Assembly: GCF_014202345.1 (NCBI RefSeq) | Contig: NZ_JACHGO010000001.1 | Span: forward strand, 582,696 to 646,695 | Direction: 5' to 3' | DNA: 64,000 bases | Source: Desulfovibrio intestinalis | GTDB lineage: Bacteria > Desulfobacterota > Desulfovibrionia > Desulfovibrionales > Desulfovibrionaceae | Shown here: positions 40,470 to 49,474 of the stretch, in pieces | Numbering within the stretch: the first letter of the stretch is position 1 | How the letters are laid out: the number at the start of each line of letters is the position of its first letter | Position numbers and translations under genes: made by a program | Notes under the pieces: generated by a model | Seen by the model: the letters and a program-made list of their open reading frames with translations, nothing else | The model's database searches: none | Told to the model about the DNA's origin: nothing

Positions 40470-40810
40470 TTCTATGGATTGTTAATGGAAAACATTAACT
40501 GTGTTTGATTAATTGAAGCATTTACAGCGTTGTTCGTCATGTTGTCTATCGATCTTATTTTATTGGTAATTTTTAGACATATAAGGGCGATGCAAGCTTT
40601 TTGAAGCCATAGCCTTTGCGCGTTTGAGACTGATCAATCCCAGTACGCCATACTGCTTTACTGTTAACATGAAGAGAGTCCACCATTCATACAGAGTAGG
40701 CTTCACAGGACAACGCCTTGCTCAGTTTTTGTATTCCGGTGCAACGCAACAGATGGCACTCAATTGTTATGTGTTGTGGCTATGCTGACAGATTCGAACA
40801 ATCTGTAGAA
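40470..40810. other. Gene-less stretch
   Basis: About 340 bases between convergent genes. A short hairpin GTTAATG / CATTAAC lies near 40479-40498 without a good T run. No gene or RNA seen. Confidence 0.5.
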
Positions 40811-41986
40811 TTATTGGGCTGCGGGCATGTTGGGAATGACGGAAGGGCCCGGAGCTGCTGGAGCCGCCGGAGCAAGATTGTCACTCCCCGGTGCATCAGG
40901 CGACAGCAGGTTTTCTGGCACAACACCGGGCCCAGGTACTGTGAACGTTTCTGGGTTAATACTGTACCAGGCAAACCACATCGAATAGCCCCCGAAGTAC
41001 TCCGGCATTGATGCGCCCTTCATATTTCCTTCAATGGCTTTACCAGTAGAGGGGTCCCAGACGCTGCGGGTTTTCAGATCCATAAGTTTGCCATAACGGC
41101 TGATGAATAAAAAGGGTTCTGCCCATATTTGCCGATTGAACACACGTACGACGTCCAGTTTTGGGTCATGGGCGGCCAAGAGGGCGTTTGGTCCCACAAA
41201 AAAGTTCACAGTTCCCTTTTTTTTCACATAAGCGACGTCAATGGCCAGTAAATAGCCTTCATATTCCAGACAAAGCATGTGCGTTTTACGCGGAAAGCGC
41301 TTATCCATGCGTTGCACTGGGTATATGAGCCTGTCATTGTCGTAGTAGGTTCCCTTGCGTTGATAGTTGCCGTAGGGATCTCGCCCATAAGGGCGTGTGC
41401 CTGCGGGTTTGCCCATAACAGGCGCATTGGGATAAACGCTTCGTGCCGCTCCCCAGGTCGTCCAGAACACCGGAACAGTGGGCATGCCTCGGCCCATAAG
41501 AGGCCCCTCAAAGGCCATCCCCGTTTCTTGCAGCCATAGGCTGCCGGAGTTCCGGTCAATGAGTACGCTGTTTCCGTCGTAGAGGCGGCCCTCAGTGTCA
41601 AAAATGAGGTTGAGGCCCTCCATCGAGGCATTGTAGGCCATAAGCGTTCCGGTAGTCGGGCAATATGTAATGGCATAGGCCACATCATCTATCAGCTCAT
41701 TAACTACCTGATGCCAGACCATGAAGCGCTGCGGGTAAATGTGCGGCCCATTGGGCAGCATGACAACAAAAACCACTTCTTCAGCGCTGGTGTTGAGGTC
41801 CGCATCCATCACGCGATCGTAACGGGGCCTGTACAGCGAGGGAATCGCTCCGTACGCGACCCCTGTTTCCACAAGCTTGCCCGTAATGGACGCCAGCTCT
41901 TGCATGCTTTTGGGACGTGCCTGAGCTTCAGGCGGCCACACAAGCAGAGTTAGCAGCGCAAGAAGCAATTGCGGAAAAATTCGCAT
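40811..41986 (-). CDS. DUF3179-domain exported protein
   Basis: 391 residues from the ATG at 41986, which gives a clear signal peptide (MRIFPQLLLALLTLLVWPPE, cleavage after AQA). The mature part has the DUF3179 block: YAITYCPTTGTLMAYN, LIFDTEGRLYDGNSVLIDRN, GSLWLQETGMAFEGPLMG, TTWGAARSVYPNAPVM. The C-terminus is Pro/Ala-rich. A TTG at 42142, overlapping the reductase gene by 4 bases and preceded by AAGGA, would add 52 residues; I prefer the ATG because of the signal peptide. Function unknown for this family. Confidence 0.78.
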   Translation of the reverse strand: MRIFPQLLLALLTLLVWPPEAQARPKSMQELASITGKLVETGVAYGAIPSLYRPRYDRVMDADLNTSAEEVVFVVMLPNGPHIYPQRFMVWHQVVNELIDDVAYAITYCPTTGTLMAYNASMEGLNLIFDTEGRLYDGNSVLIDRNSGSLWLQETGMAFEGPLMGRGMPTVPVFWTTWGAARSVYPNAPVMGKPAGTRPYGRDPYGNYQRKGTYYDNDRLIYPVQRMDKRFPRKTHMLCLEYEGYLLAIDVAYVKKKGTVNFFVGPNALLAAHDPKLDVVRVFNRQIWAEPFLFISRYGKLMDLKTRSVWDPSTGKAIEGNMKGASMPEYFGGYSMWFAWYSINPETFTVPGPGVVPENLLSPDAPGSDNLAPAAPAAPGPSVIPNMPAAQ

Positions 41987-42138
41987 AAAAGCAGAACATT
42001 TTCTGCCAGCAGAGGATTTTTCTGTCGTGGTGGGGCGTGTGCCTGATACAACGCGCGCTGTCCCCGCCTTTGGCGCGGCGGTCAACTGCAAGGTCTGTCC
42101 CTCAGTAGCTTCCAGCGGGCGTATATTCAGGCTTGCGA

Positions 42139-43026
42139 TCAATGCAGATCCTTATCCTTTCGGTGAGTGGGGAGGTAGTCGCTATAGATATAGTCGCGCA
42201 GAGCCTGAGGCCAGGGGCGCGGCTTTTTGCCAAGAAATGCGCTTAACTTGCTGTTGTCCAGAACGGAAAATGTCGGGCGGTGGGCTTTCTGTGGCCATTG
42301 TGCCGAATCAATGGGCACCACACGGCAGGAAGCTGCAGCCAGCGTTATGGATTCGCACGCCAGCTCGCACCAGCTTGCCTGACCACTATTGACGGCATGC
42401 CATAAGCCTGTGGCTTGTTTTTCAGCCAGGGCCACGCTCCATTGGGCGAGATCCATACTGTAAGTAGGCGATCCAACCTGATCATAAACCACATTGATGG
42501 CATCGCGCTTTTCACAGGCGGCCACAATGGTATCCACAAAATTTTTCCGGCCCGGGCCAAAAAGCCAAGCCGTTCGCAGTACGCTGGACCGTTCTGGCAG
42601 TACGCGAAGTACCGCCTGCTCACCCTCCAGCTTGGTGCTGCCATACACTGACTGCGGGTGTGCTTCGTCTTCTTCGGTCAAAGGGGTTTCGCCATGACCA
42701 GAAAAAACAAAATCAGTGCTGTAATGGACGAGATGTCCATTACCGAGACCTCGAAGGATATGCGCCAGGGCATCCGGTAAGGCTCGATTGAGCTCACGCG
42801 CGCTGGGGGAATCGTCTTCAGCAGCATCCACAGCAGTGTAGCCTACTGCATTAAAAACTACATCAGCGTTGGCTGCATGCAGGCGGGATTGCAAAAAACT
42901 GAAATCCAGTACATTGCCATCCTGCCGCCCCAACGTCTCAACTTGCCAGCCTCGTGCCATGAGTACATGCACAAGAGCCTGCCCCAGCAGACCGGTTGCG
43001 CCCCCTAAAATCAGCGCCTTTGCCAT
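42139..43026 (-). CDS. rfbD: dTDP-4-dehydrorhamnose reductase
   Basis: 295 residues, short-chain dehydrogenase type (RmlD). N-terminal nucleotide site LGGATGLLGQALVHVL, active-site STDFVFSG and YGSTKLEGEQAVL (YxxxK), and the family's NAVGYTAVDAAEDD block. It would make dTDP-rhamnose for a surface polysaccharide, reducing dTDP-4-dehydrorhamnose with NADPH. The rest of the rml genes are absent here. GGGAGG lies 6 bases before the ATG. The DUF3179 gene follows. Confidence 0.87.
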   Translation of the reverse strand: MAKALILGGATGLLGQALVHVLMARGWQVETLGRQDGNVLDFSFLQSRLHAANADVVFNAVGYTAVDAAEDDSPSARELNRALPDALAHILRGLGNGHLVHYSTDFVFSGHGETPLTEEDEAHPQSVYGSTKLEGEQAVLRVLPERSSVLRTAWLFGPGRKNFVDTIVAACEKRDAINVVYDQVGSPTYSMDLAQWSVALAEKQATGLWHAVNSGQASWCELACESITLAAASCRVVPIDSAQWPQKAHRPTFSVLDNSKLSAFLGKKPRPWPQALRDYIYSDYLPTHRKDKDLH

Positions 43027-43184
43027 TTAAACCCTCCCAGGCGTCATACTCCATTTTTACCGAGAGTATGCGACCCCATATTGTGGGTACTCTATCTTTG
43101 TGCGGCACACTGGTCAATATGGAACGCATATTGGTAATTCTGCAGCAGTTGCCTCCTTGCCACCATAATGCAAGTAACGTACAA

Positions 43185-43976
43185 ATGAGCCCTATGAGAC
43201 GTGCGATATTATTGGTAGCTTTCGGCGCAAGCAGCGCTCAGGGGCAAAATGCCCTTAAAGGTTTTGATTCTCTGGTTCGCCAACGCTACCCGGGAATCCC
43301 TGTGCGCTGGGCCTACACCTCACTTTTATTGCGCGAGCGCCTGGCGCAGGCCCGGCAAAAAAGTGATTCTGTACGTAAGGCTTTGCAACGTCTCAGCTTT
43401 GAACGTTTCACGCACGTGGCCGTGCAGCCTTTACAAACCATCCCCGGGCGCGAACACGGTGAAGTGTGCGCAGCCGTTGACGAGGCTATGGCACAGGACA
43501 ATCTGCGTTGCCAGGTAGGCGTGCCTCTGTTGACCACAGAAGAAGACTTGCATGCAGCCGCGCAGGCTGTGTTGCACCATCTGCCCGCAGAGCGCGCTGC
43601 TCATGAAGATGTGATTTTTATGGGGCATGGAGCAGAGCACCACGCTGTGGAGCGCTATGCCGACCTTGCGCAGGCCGTGTATGCGCTTGATTCCAAAGTG
43701 CATGTTGGCGCTATGAACGGAGCGGTACTGCTTGATGATATTTTACCCCGGCTTTCTTCCGAGCGCGTGTGGCTCATGCCCTTGCTTTCCGTCGTAGGCA
43801 ACCACGCTCTCAAGGATATGGCAGGCCACGGCAACCAATCCTGGCGTAGCCGCGTGGAAGCCTTGGGATGCCAGTGCATACCTGTGTTGAAAGGTACGGC
43901 GGAATACGCCGGTTTTGCTGAAATATGGCTGCGGCATCTCAATAGTGCCGCCCAGTTTTGCTTTGAATTTGCATGA
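43185..43976 (+). CDS. cbiK: Sirohydrochlorin cobaltochelatase CbiK
   Basis: 263 residues, class II chelatase fold that inserts Co (or Fe/Ni) into sirohydrochlorin for the anaerobic cobalamin route. N-terminal AILLVAFGASSAQGQNAL, VAVQPLQTIPGREHGEV and IFMGHGAEHHAVERYAD with metal-binding His residues, and VHVGAMNG all fit CbiK. Without a signal peptide it would be the cytoplasmic form; other Desulfovibrio have a periplasmic version too. Start at 43185 or the ATG three codons on; no clear ribosome-binding site. The lipoprotein gene follows 8 bases after the stop codon. Confidence 0.88.
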   Translation: MSPMRRAILLVAFGASSAQGQNALKGFDSLVRQRYPGIPVRWAYTSLLLRERLAQARQKSDSVRKALQRLSFERFTHVAVQPLQTIPGREHGEVCAAVDEAMAQDNLRCQVGVPLLTTEEDLHAAAQAVLHHLPAERAAHEDVIFMGHGAEHHAVERYADLAQAVYALDSKVHVGAMNGAVLLDDILPRLSSERVWLMPLLSVVGNHALKDMAGHGNQSWRSRVEALGCQCIPVLKGTAEYAGFAEIWLRHLNSAAQFCFEFA

Positions 43977-43984
43977 GGTGATTT

Positions 43985-44827
43985 ATGCGCGGAATATTGA
44001 TGGCCACGTTGCTTTTTGCCGTGATGCTTTCTGGTTGTGGAGCTGCCAGCAGCGGGGAAAGCAGCCCCAGAGGGGCTGTGAACCTGTCAGCCTCAGTGCA
44101 AAACGGCAACGCAAACCAGTATAACCCTTACATGCACCAAAACACGCCCAATCTTCGATCTAACTCGCCAGACGGAGCTGCCATGCTCAATAAGCTGGGC
44201 GGCAATGTGCCGACGATCGAAGGTGAAGCCGGACACAGGCCGCAGTGGAAAAGCGAAATTTATCCCGTGGTGTTCGGTAATGCCGCTGCGCCGCACGAAA
44301 TTCTTGTAGTGCTTGATTTTGCTGCGCCACAGAGTGAGAAAGTCTGGCAGGCAGTGGTGGAAGCCAGCCGTTCGCTTTCACCCCAGCAGTGTAAAATAGC
44401 TGTTTTCGCCAACAGCAAGGAATACTACGGCACCGATCTTATGGGGCTTGCCATCTGGATCAGTCATTCACGTCCTGGTCAGGCGATGCCATATCTGACC
44501 TATGCTCTGGGCCAATGGAACAAGGTCAAAGCCGAGCAGAAGAGTTCGCGTGGCCTTGCTGTTCCCTTCCAGAACGAATACGACGCTACCGTCAAGAACA
44601 CAGACTACCCCATCCATTACAGCTATTTCTCACGCTTGCGCCCGCCTGTTCCTGCTAACCAGGAATTGAGCGTGGCCAAGTATTGCTATGATGCGGGCAA
44701 CGTGAACCTCTATCAGGCTGAGCAGATCAGCAAGTATTATGGAATCAAAAATCTGCCAGCAGTTATCGTGAACGGACAGCTTCTTTCCTCTGTATCCGCC
44801 GGAAGTATTTTGAAGGCTTTGCAGTAG
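43985..44827 (+). CDS. Thioredoxin-fold (DsbA-like) lipoprotein
   Basis: 280 residues. The lipobox is LSGC (Cys 18), so it is lipidated and attached to a membrane on the periplasmic side. The C-terminal part resembles the DsbA/DsbG class (YPVVFGNAAAPHEILVVLDF, then YYGIKNLPAVIVNGQLLSSV), but the CxxC active site expected after the 'F-DF' is missing: the sequence has AAPQSEKVWQAV. It could bind or hold a substrate without thiol exchange. The N-terminal 60 residues are low-complexity Asn/Ser. A good ribosome-binding site GAGGTG precedes the ATG. It follows cbiK by 8 bases. Confidence 0.75.
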   Translation: MRGILMATLLFAVMLSGCGAASSGESSPRGAVNLSASVQNGNANQYNPYMHQNTPNLRSNSPDGAAMLNKLGGNVPTIEGEAGHRPQWKSEIYPVVFGNAAAPHEILVVLDFAAPQSEKVWQAVVEASRSLSPQQCKIAVFANSKEYYGTDLMGLAIWISHSRPGQAMPYLTYALGQWNKVKAEQKSSRGLAVPFQNEYDATVKNTDYPIHYSYFSRLRPPVPANQELSVAKYCYDAGNVNLYQAEQISKYYGIKNLPAVIVNGQLLSSVSAGSILKALQ

Positions 44828-44928
44828 CACTTGAACTTCGAAAAATTTGAGTGTGCCAGTGTTGTATAAAACAGGAGCGCGCAGCAATTTTTCAAGACAT
44901 TAACCTGTTAGGTTAATTACGATTCTTG

Positions 44929-44968
44929 GCAACAAAAAACCCGCACACTTGAGCGGGTTTTTTGTTGC
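44929..44968. terminator. Bidirectional terminator
   Basis: A 16-bp perfect stem (GCAACAAAAAACCCGC / GCGGGTTTTTTGTTGC, loop 8 bases) with A/T tracts on both sides, between the convergent lipoprotein and mqnA genes. Confidence 0.92.
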
Positions 44969-44977
44969 CTGTTGGCG

Positions 44978-45826
44978 TCATAATTTGAAAAATTCCAAGG
45001 GCGGCGCAGCGGGTATCATCTGGGCGGCGGCCAGTTTTTCGTAAAAAAGTTTCAGGCCGCGCTGTTCTTCTTCCCCAAGGCTATAAACAAGCCCCTTGCT
45101 GTAATAGAGGGCCAATTCGTCTCTGCTCAAGGGGCAGCCATGCCCGGTAAGATCAAGTATTACATCCATGTGGGTTAAGCCCCAGTCCCGTCCCTGACGC
45201 AAAAGCGCGCCTGGATCCGTTGTGAAGAGGCCTGCGTCAGCAGCAGATCTGCTTACAACCCACAGACCGAAAATAAAGGGTAGGCCAGTCCAGTCGCGCC
45301 AGGCTTCAGCCATATCAAGGCGATATGGGTACTCGGCGTGATCGCGCAAGCGCAAAGCCTCATCGCCGATAGCCAAAAAAGCCACGGGTGGCTTTTCGCC
45401 GCGCAGGGCTGGAGTCACCTGCCCCGTGCTGTAAGTAACGTTGAGCTTATAACGGTCACGCATGAGCAGGCGAAGCAGCGCCACAGAGGTATGCGTTTCC
45501 CCGCTGATTAGAATTTCCTGACCATCCAGCTGATCCAGAGGGACACGGGAAAGGAGAAGCACACTCATGACCGGGCCACGTGAACCGATGGAGAGGTCAT
45601 CCACAAGATAGTACCGCTCGGGGCGGCTTGCATACTCAAAGCAGGACGTGGAAGAAACGTGCAGTTCTCCCCGTGCCATCATGTTGTTGAGCAGAGCTGG
45701 CGGGCCGGAGACCAGTTCAAAGTCGTGCGGCAGAATGCCCGCTTCCAGCGGATGGTAGATAGGAAGAACATTGAGGTAGCCGATTCGGCCCATACGCAAG
45801 GTGGGCTTTTGTGTTGAACTGGTCAT
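44978..45826 (-). CDS. mqnA: Chorismate dehydratase MqnA (futalosine pathway)
   Basis: 282 residues, the first enzyme of the futalosine route to menaquinone; it dehydrates chorismate to 3-[(1-carboxyvinyl)oxy]benzoate. Family motifs: GRIGYLNVLPIYHPLEAG, PPALLNNMMARGELHVSS, VDDLSIGSRGPVMSVLL and LISGETHTSVALLRLL. It is a solute-binding-protein fold (MqnA/MqnD superfamily). Start ATG at 45826 has no clear ribosome-binding site. A terminator lies between it and the mqnC gene upstream, so it probably has its own promoter. Confidence 0.94.
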   Translation of the reverse strand: MTSSTQKPTLRMGRIGYLNVLPIYHPLEAGILPHDFELVSGPPALLNNMMARGELHVSSTSCFEYASRPERYYLVDDLSIGSRGPVMSVLLLSRVPLDQLDGQEILISGETHTSVALLRLLMRDRYKLNVTYSTGQVTPALRGEKPPVAFLAIGDEALRLRDHAEYPYRLDMAEAWRDWTGLPFIFGLWVVSRSAADAGLFTTDPGALLRQGRDWGLTHMDVILDLTGHGCPLSRDELALYYSKGLVYSLGEEEQRGLKLFYEKLAAAQMIPAAPPLEFFKL

Positions 45827-46052
45827 GGCGACAATCTTGTTTGGAGGGTGTGCGTTGTTAGCCTGACGCGAAAAAGGGGAGAGCGGCCTTCCAGGTTTGG
45901 GTATTCTGACATTGGTGGAAGGGATTGCTTGGCGGAAGCCAAACTGCCCGCAGCAATACGGCGAAATCCAACCGAAAACCACATCAGAGCAGAATGCCAA
46001 CGTGTAAAAATATAGCAGTTAATCTAACTTGCTAAAAAATGAGTGGAAAACA

Positions 46053-46088
46053 CCCGGGAGGAAAGCTGTTTCGTTGCTTCCTCCCGGG
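46053..46088 (-). terminator. Terminator of the mqnE-mqnC unit
   Basis: An 11-bp GC stem (CCCGGGAGGAA / TTCCTCCCGGG) with a bulged loop, followed on the minus strand by GTGTTTTCC. It lies 16-50 bases after the mqnC stop codon and just upstream of mqnA's own region. Confidence 0.78.
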
Positions 46089-46103
46089 ATTGTTTTCATC
46101 AGT

Positions 46104-47234
46104 TTAGGCTACAGGCTGTGGTTCCACAGGTTTGTAATCCATTGTGCGCTGTATCGGCGTGAAGCCAGCGGTGCTGATGACCTTGTGGATGTCAGCCCGG
46201 CTCATTTGAAATGACACGCCCGCAGCAGCCACGACATTTTCTTCAATCATCAATGAGCCAAAGTCATTGGCGCCGTAAAAAAGCGCCAATTGGGCCACAT
46301 GCGGTCCCATTGTCACCCAGGACGCCTGGATGTTGGTCACATTGTCCAGCACAAGGCGTGAAACTGCCAGCATGCGCAGATAGGCTGGTGCAGGCAGAGG
46401 ATCTACTTGGATGCGGGTATGGGCTGGCTGGAAAGTCCAGGGAATAAAAGCCGTGAACCCGTGCGTCCGGTCCTGTACTTCGCGTACAGCAAAAAGGTGG
46501 TCCAATCTGTGCGCCGGGGTTTCTTCGTGCCCAAACATCATCGTAGCCGTAGTACGCAGTCCCAGCTTATGTGCTTCTTCCATTACGCCAAGCCACTGTT
46601 CGGCTGTGCATTTGTTGGGTGAGACCTGTGCGCGCACGCCTGTATGCAAAATTTCAGCGCCGCCGCCAGGCAGAGAATGCAGCCCGGCATCTTTGAGGCG
46701 TTTCAGCACTTCTGGCACGGAGAGATTGAACTTTTCGGCCCAAAAGAAAATTTCCGGCGGAGAGAATGCGTGAATATGCAGCTGAGGCCACGTTTGCCGC
46801 AGCCAGCGTAAAAGATCCTCATACCATTCAAGAGGCAAATCAGGGTGATGGCCCCCCTGAAGCAGTATCTGCGTCCCGCCGAGTTCCAGAGTTTCTTCCA
46901 CCTTCTGAGCCATTTCTTCGCGGCTGATGACATAGCAGTCTTCATGCTCTGGAGCGCGAAAGAAGGCACAGAAGCGACAGGCGCACACACACACATTGGA
47001 ATAGTTGATATTGCGGTCGCCCACATAGGTAACTATGGGTTCGGGGTGCATACGCAAGCGCATGCGGTGTGCAAGCTGGGCCAAGGTATGCAGGCTGGCC
47101 TTGTAGTACAAGGCTTCAGTGGCAGAGCGATCAAGTCTTTGGCCACTAGCTGCGAGCTTTGCGGCTTCGCGCACGTCGGCGAATTCCGGGCCTTGCTCTT
47201 CAAAGGGGCTGTGTGCGGGGGTAAAGCTGCTCAC
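46104..47234 (-). CDS. mqnC: Cyclic dehypoxanthinylfutalosine synthase MqnC
   Basis: 376 residues, radical SAM. The Fe-S site is NINYSNVCVCACRFCAFFR (CxxxCxxC). Features that set MqnC apart: GGTQILLQGGHHPDLPLEWY, LHIHAFSPPEIFFWAEK, GLHSLPGGGAEIL, TTATMMFGHEETPAHRLDH and GFTAFIPWTFQP. It cyclises dehypoxanthine futalosine to cyclic DHFL. The start is a GTG at 47234 overlapping mqnE by 4 bases, with GGAGG at proper distance. Confidence 0.94.
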   Translation of the reverse strand: MSSFTPAHSPFEEQGPEFADVREAAKLAASGQRLDRSATEALYYKASLHTLAQLAHRMRLRMHPEPIVTYVGDRNINYSNVCVCACRFCAFFRAPEHEDCYVISREEMAQKVEETLELGGTQILLQGGHHPDLPLEWYEDLLRWLRQTWPQLHIHAFSPPEIFFWAEKFNLSVPEVLKRLKDAGLHSLPGGGAEILHTGVRAQVSPNKCTAEQWLGVMEEAHKLGLRTTATMMFGHEETPAHRLDHLFAVREVQDRTHGFTAFIPWTFQPAHTRIQVDPLPAPAYLRMLAVSRLVLDNVTNIQASWVTMGPHVAQLALFYGANDFGSLMIEENVVAAAGVSFQMSRADIHKVISTAGFTPIQRTMDYKPVEPQPVA

Positions 47235-48373
47235 TGGCGCGCCTCCGGGCTGTCTGAGTCATCCAAAATGTTAAAAGTAGCGTTACGTCGCACAGGCGTA
47301 AAGCCGGAAGCGCGTATGGTGTGCTCCAGTTCCGCAATGGTCATGCCCTGAGCTGACTGTGCTCCAGCCATGTGTCCAATGCGCTCTTCAATGATAGTGC
47401 CGTCCAGGTCGTCTGCGCCATACCACAAAGCCACGGGAGCCAGCTTGGGGCCCATCATGATCCAGTACGCCTTGAGATGTGGGATATTGTCCAGCATGAG
47501 GCGCGCAACAGCTACTGTTCGGAGTTGGTCAAGGCCACGTTGCGGGCCGACCTTGTCTTCCGGCAGTTTGAGAAGGCTGTTTTCCGTAAGGAAGGGCAGA
47601 GGAATGAAACAGGTGAAACCGCCGCTTTTATCCTGTTGTTCGCGCAGGCGGCAAAGGTGGTCAATGCGGTGTTCATAGGTTTCAAGGTGTCCAAAAAGCA
47701 TGGTGCAGTTGGTCTTGATCCCCAAACTGTGCGCTTCGCCAGAAATGCGCAGCCACGCAGCAGCGTCAGCTTTGTGGGGGCAGATTTGCGGTCGCAGTTT
47801 TTCATCAAAAATTTCAGCGCCGCCTCCTGGCATCATGACCAAGCCAGCGGCTTGCAGCCTGCGAAGAACTTCAACTGTGCTGATGCCCTCAAGCCGGGAA
47901 AAATGTTCTATCTCAACAGCGGTAAAGGCTTTTACCGGCAGATCGGGATTGAAGGCGCGCACAGAGCGAATCATGTCTTCAAACCAGGACAGTGGGCGTG
48001 TTGGATGGCAGCCGCCAACAATGTGCAGTTCATCCAGGTGCAGTGGCGTGGAATCAGCATCACGTAGACGTGCCAGCACATCGTCTAGACTCAGCGCAAA
48101 CGCGCCTGAATCGCTTTCAGCATCACGCCGAAACGCGCAGAATGTACAGCCATTAACGCAAACATTGGTATAATTGATTTGCCTGTTCACCACATAAAAG
48201 GCGTTGTGTCCGTGCAAGCGGCATCGCACATGCAGGGCAAGAGCTCCAACGGCAGTGATGTCTGGACAGTTGAACAAGGCAATGCCGTCTTCAAAGCTCA
48301 GGCGTTGCCCGGAAAGCACTTTTTCGTGGATGGACGAAAGGCCAAGTGCGGCGTAGTATGCGGCGTCTAACAT
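47231..48373 (-). CDS. mqnE: Aminofutalosine synthase MqnE
   Basis: 380 residues, radical SAM with INYTNVCVNGCTFCAF and the MqnE blocks LDELHIVGGCHPTRPLSWF, GLVMMPGGGAEIFDEKLRPQ, KTNCTMLFGHLETYEHRI and GFTCFIPLPFLTENS. It joins the MqnA product and SAM to give 6-amino-6-deoxyfutalosine. The ATG at 48373 has AGGA upstream; the longer frame is not supported. Transcribed with mqnC, with a 4-base overlap. mqnD is divergent across 84 bases. Confidence 0.94.
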   Translation of the reverse strand: MLDAAYYAALGLSSIHEKVLSGQRLSFEDGIALFNCPDITAVGALALHVRCRLHGHNAFYVVNRQINYTNVCVNGCTFCAFRRDAESDSGAFALSLDDVLARLRDADSTPLHLDELHIVGGCHPTRPLSWFEDMIRSVRAFNPDLPVKAFTAVEIEHFSRLEGISTVEVLRRLQAAGLVMMPGGGAEIFDEKLRPQICPHKADAAAWLRISGEAHSLGIKTNCTMLFGHLETYEHRIDHLCRLREQQDKSGGFTCFIPLPFLTENSLLKLPEDKVGPQRGLDQLRTVAVARLMLDNIPHLKAYWIMMGPKLAPVALWYGADDLDGTIIEERIGHMAGAQSAQGMTIAELEHTIRASGFTPVRRNATFNILDDSDSPEARQ

Positions 48374-48457
48374 GATGAAATCCTGTGGGGTGGATTGGGC
48401 CAAAATGACCGAAAGCAGAGTAGGCCGCCCGCCGCACGCTGTCAATGTGAGGAAACT

Positions 48458-49315
48458 ATGTCTTCTGTTTTGCCCCACAATCCGTTTTCAACTCTGAGGT
48501 TTGGCCTTTCGCCTTGCCCCAACGACACCTATATTTTTCATGCCTTGCTGCACGGCCTTGTGGCCGCGCCTGCGGCTCTGCGTCCCCATATGGCTGATGT
48601 GGAAGAGTTGAACTCTCTGGCGCAAAAAGGCCGACTTGAAGTCACCAAGCTCTCATTGGGCGCAGTAACTGAAGTTATGGACAACTACGCCCTGTTATCT
48701 TCGGGAGCGGCCTTGGGATGGGGGTGCGGTCCGCTGGTTGTGGCCCGAAAAGAGATGTCGCCTGAAGAATGGAAAAATGCCACTGTGGCGGTGCCAGGCC
48801 TGTTGACCACAGCTAACCTTCTGCTTACCTTGCACGGCGGTTTTCAGGGGGCGCGGCAAGAAATGCTGTTCAGTGACGTCATGCCCGCCGTGGCAAGAGG
48901 CGAGGCAGATATGGGCCTTGTCATCCACGAAGGACGTTTTACATACGACAAACTTGGTCTGACAAAGATACTTGATCTGGGCCAATGGTGGGAGAGTGAA
49001 TTTCATCTGCCCCTGCCTTTGGGCGCCATAGCGGTACGAAGGGATGTGCCTTTAGCTCTGGCCCGCCGGGTACAGGGGGCCATAACGGCCAGTCTGGCTC
49101 ATGCTAACGCGCATCCGGACGCTTCGCATGAATATATCCGTTCCCATGCGCAGGAAATGGATGCAAATGTTACACGCGCCCACATCAAGACCTTTGTGAC
49201 GGATTTTAGTCTGGATCTTGGAGCAGCAGGACGATCTGCCATTGAGCATCTTGTTCAACGCGCCGCTAAACTTGCGGGTAAAAGCCTTCCTGCCGAGGGA
49301 TTGTTTCTGCGCTAA
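48458..49315 (+). CDS. mqnD: 1,4-dihydroxy-6-naphthoate synthase MqnD
   Basis: 285 residues of the MqnA/MqnD fold. It converts cyclic DHFL to 1,4-dihydroxy-6-naphthoate. Motifs include FGLSPCPNDTYIFHALLHG and VEELNSLAQKGRLEVTKLSL, with ALGWGCGPLVVARK and MGLVIHEGRFTYDKLGL. The ATG at 48458 has GTGAGGAA before it. It is divergent from mqnE and probably shares a control region of 84 bases with it. Confidence 0.94.
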   Translation: MSSVLPHNPFSTLRFGLSPCPNDTYIFHALLHGLVAAPAALRPHMADVEELNSLAQKGRLEVTKLSLGAVTEVMDNYALLSSGAALGWGCGPLVVARKEMSPEEWKNATVAVPGLLTTANLLLTLHGGFQGARQEMLFSDVMPAVARGEADMGLVIHEGRFTYDKLGLTKILDLGQWWESEFHLPLPLGAIAVRRDVPLALARRVQGAITASLAHANAHPDASHEYIRSHAQEMDANVTRAHIKTFVTDFSLDLGAAGRSAIEHLVQRAAKLAGKSLPAEGLFLR

Positions 49316-49474
49316 CAGCGCAAATGGCAGTAAAACTGCCGCTCTTCGTTATTTATTTCTGGTGATTACTGCGTAACCTGTCTGGCTTTAAATCGCACCG
49401 GCCAGTATTCGGCAGCCATGTCATGTTTGCGGCAAGTCGCCACGGATCACTTTCAACCCCCCAAAAAAACTAGT

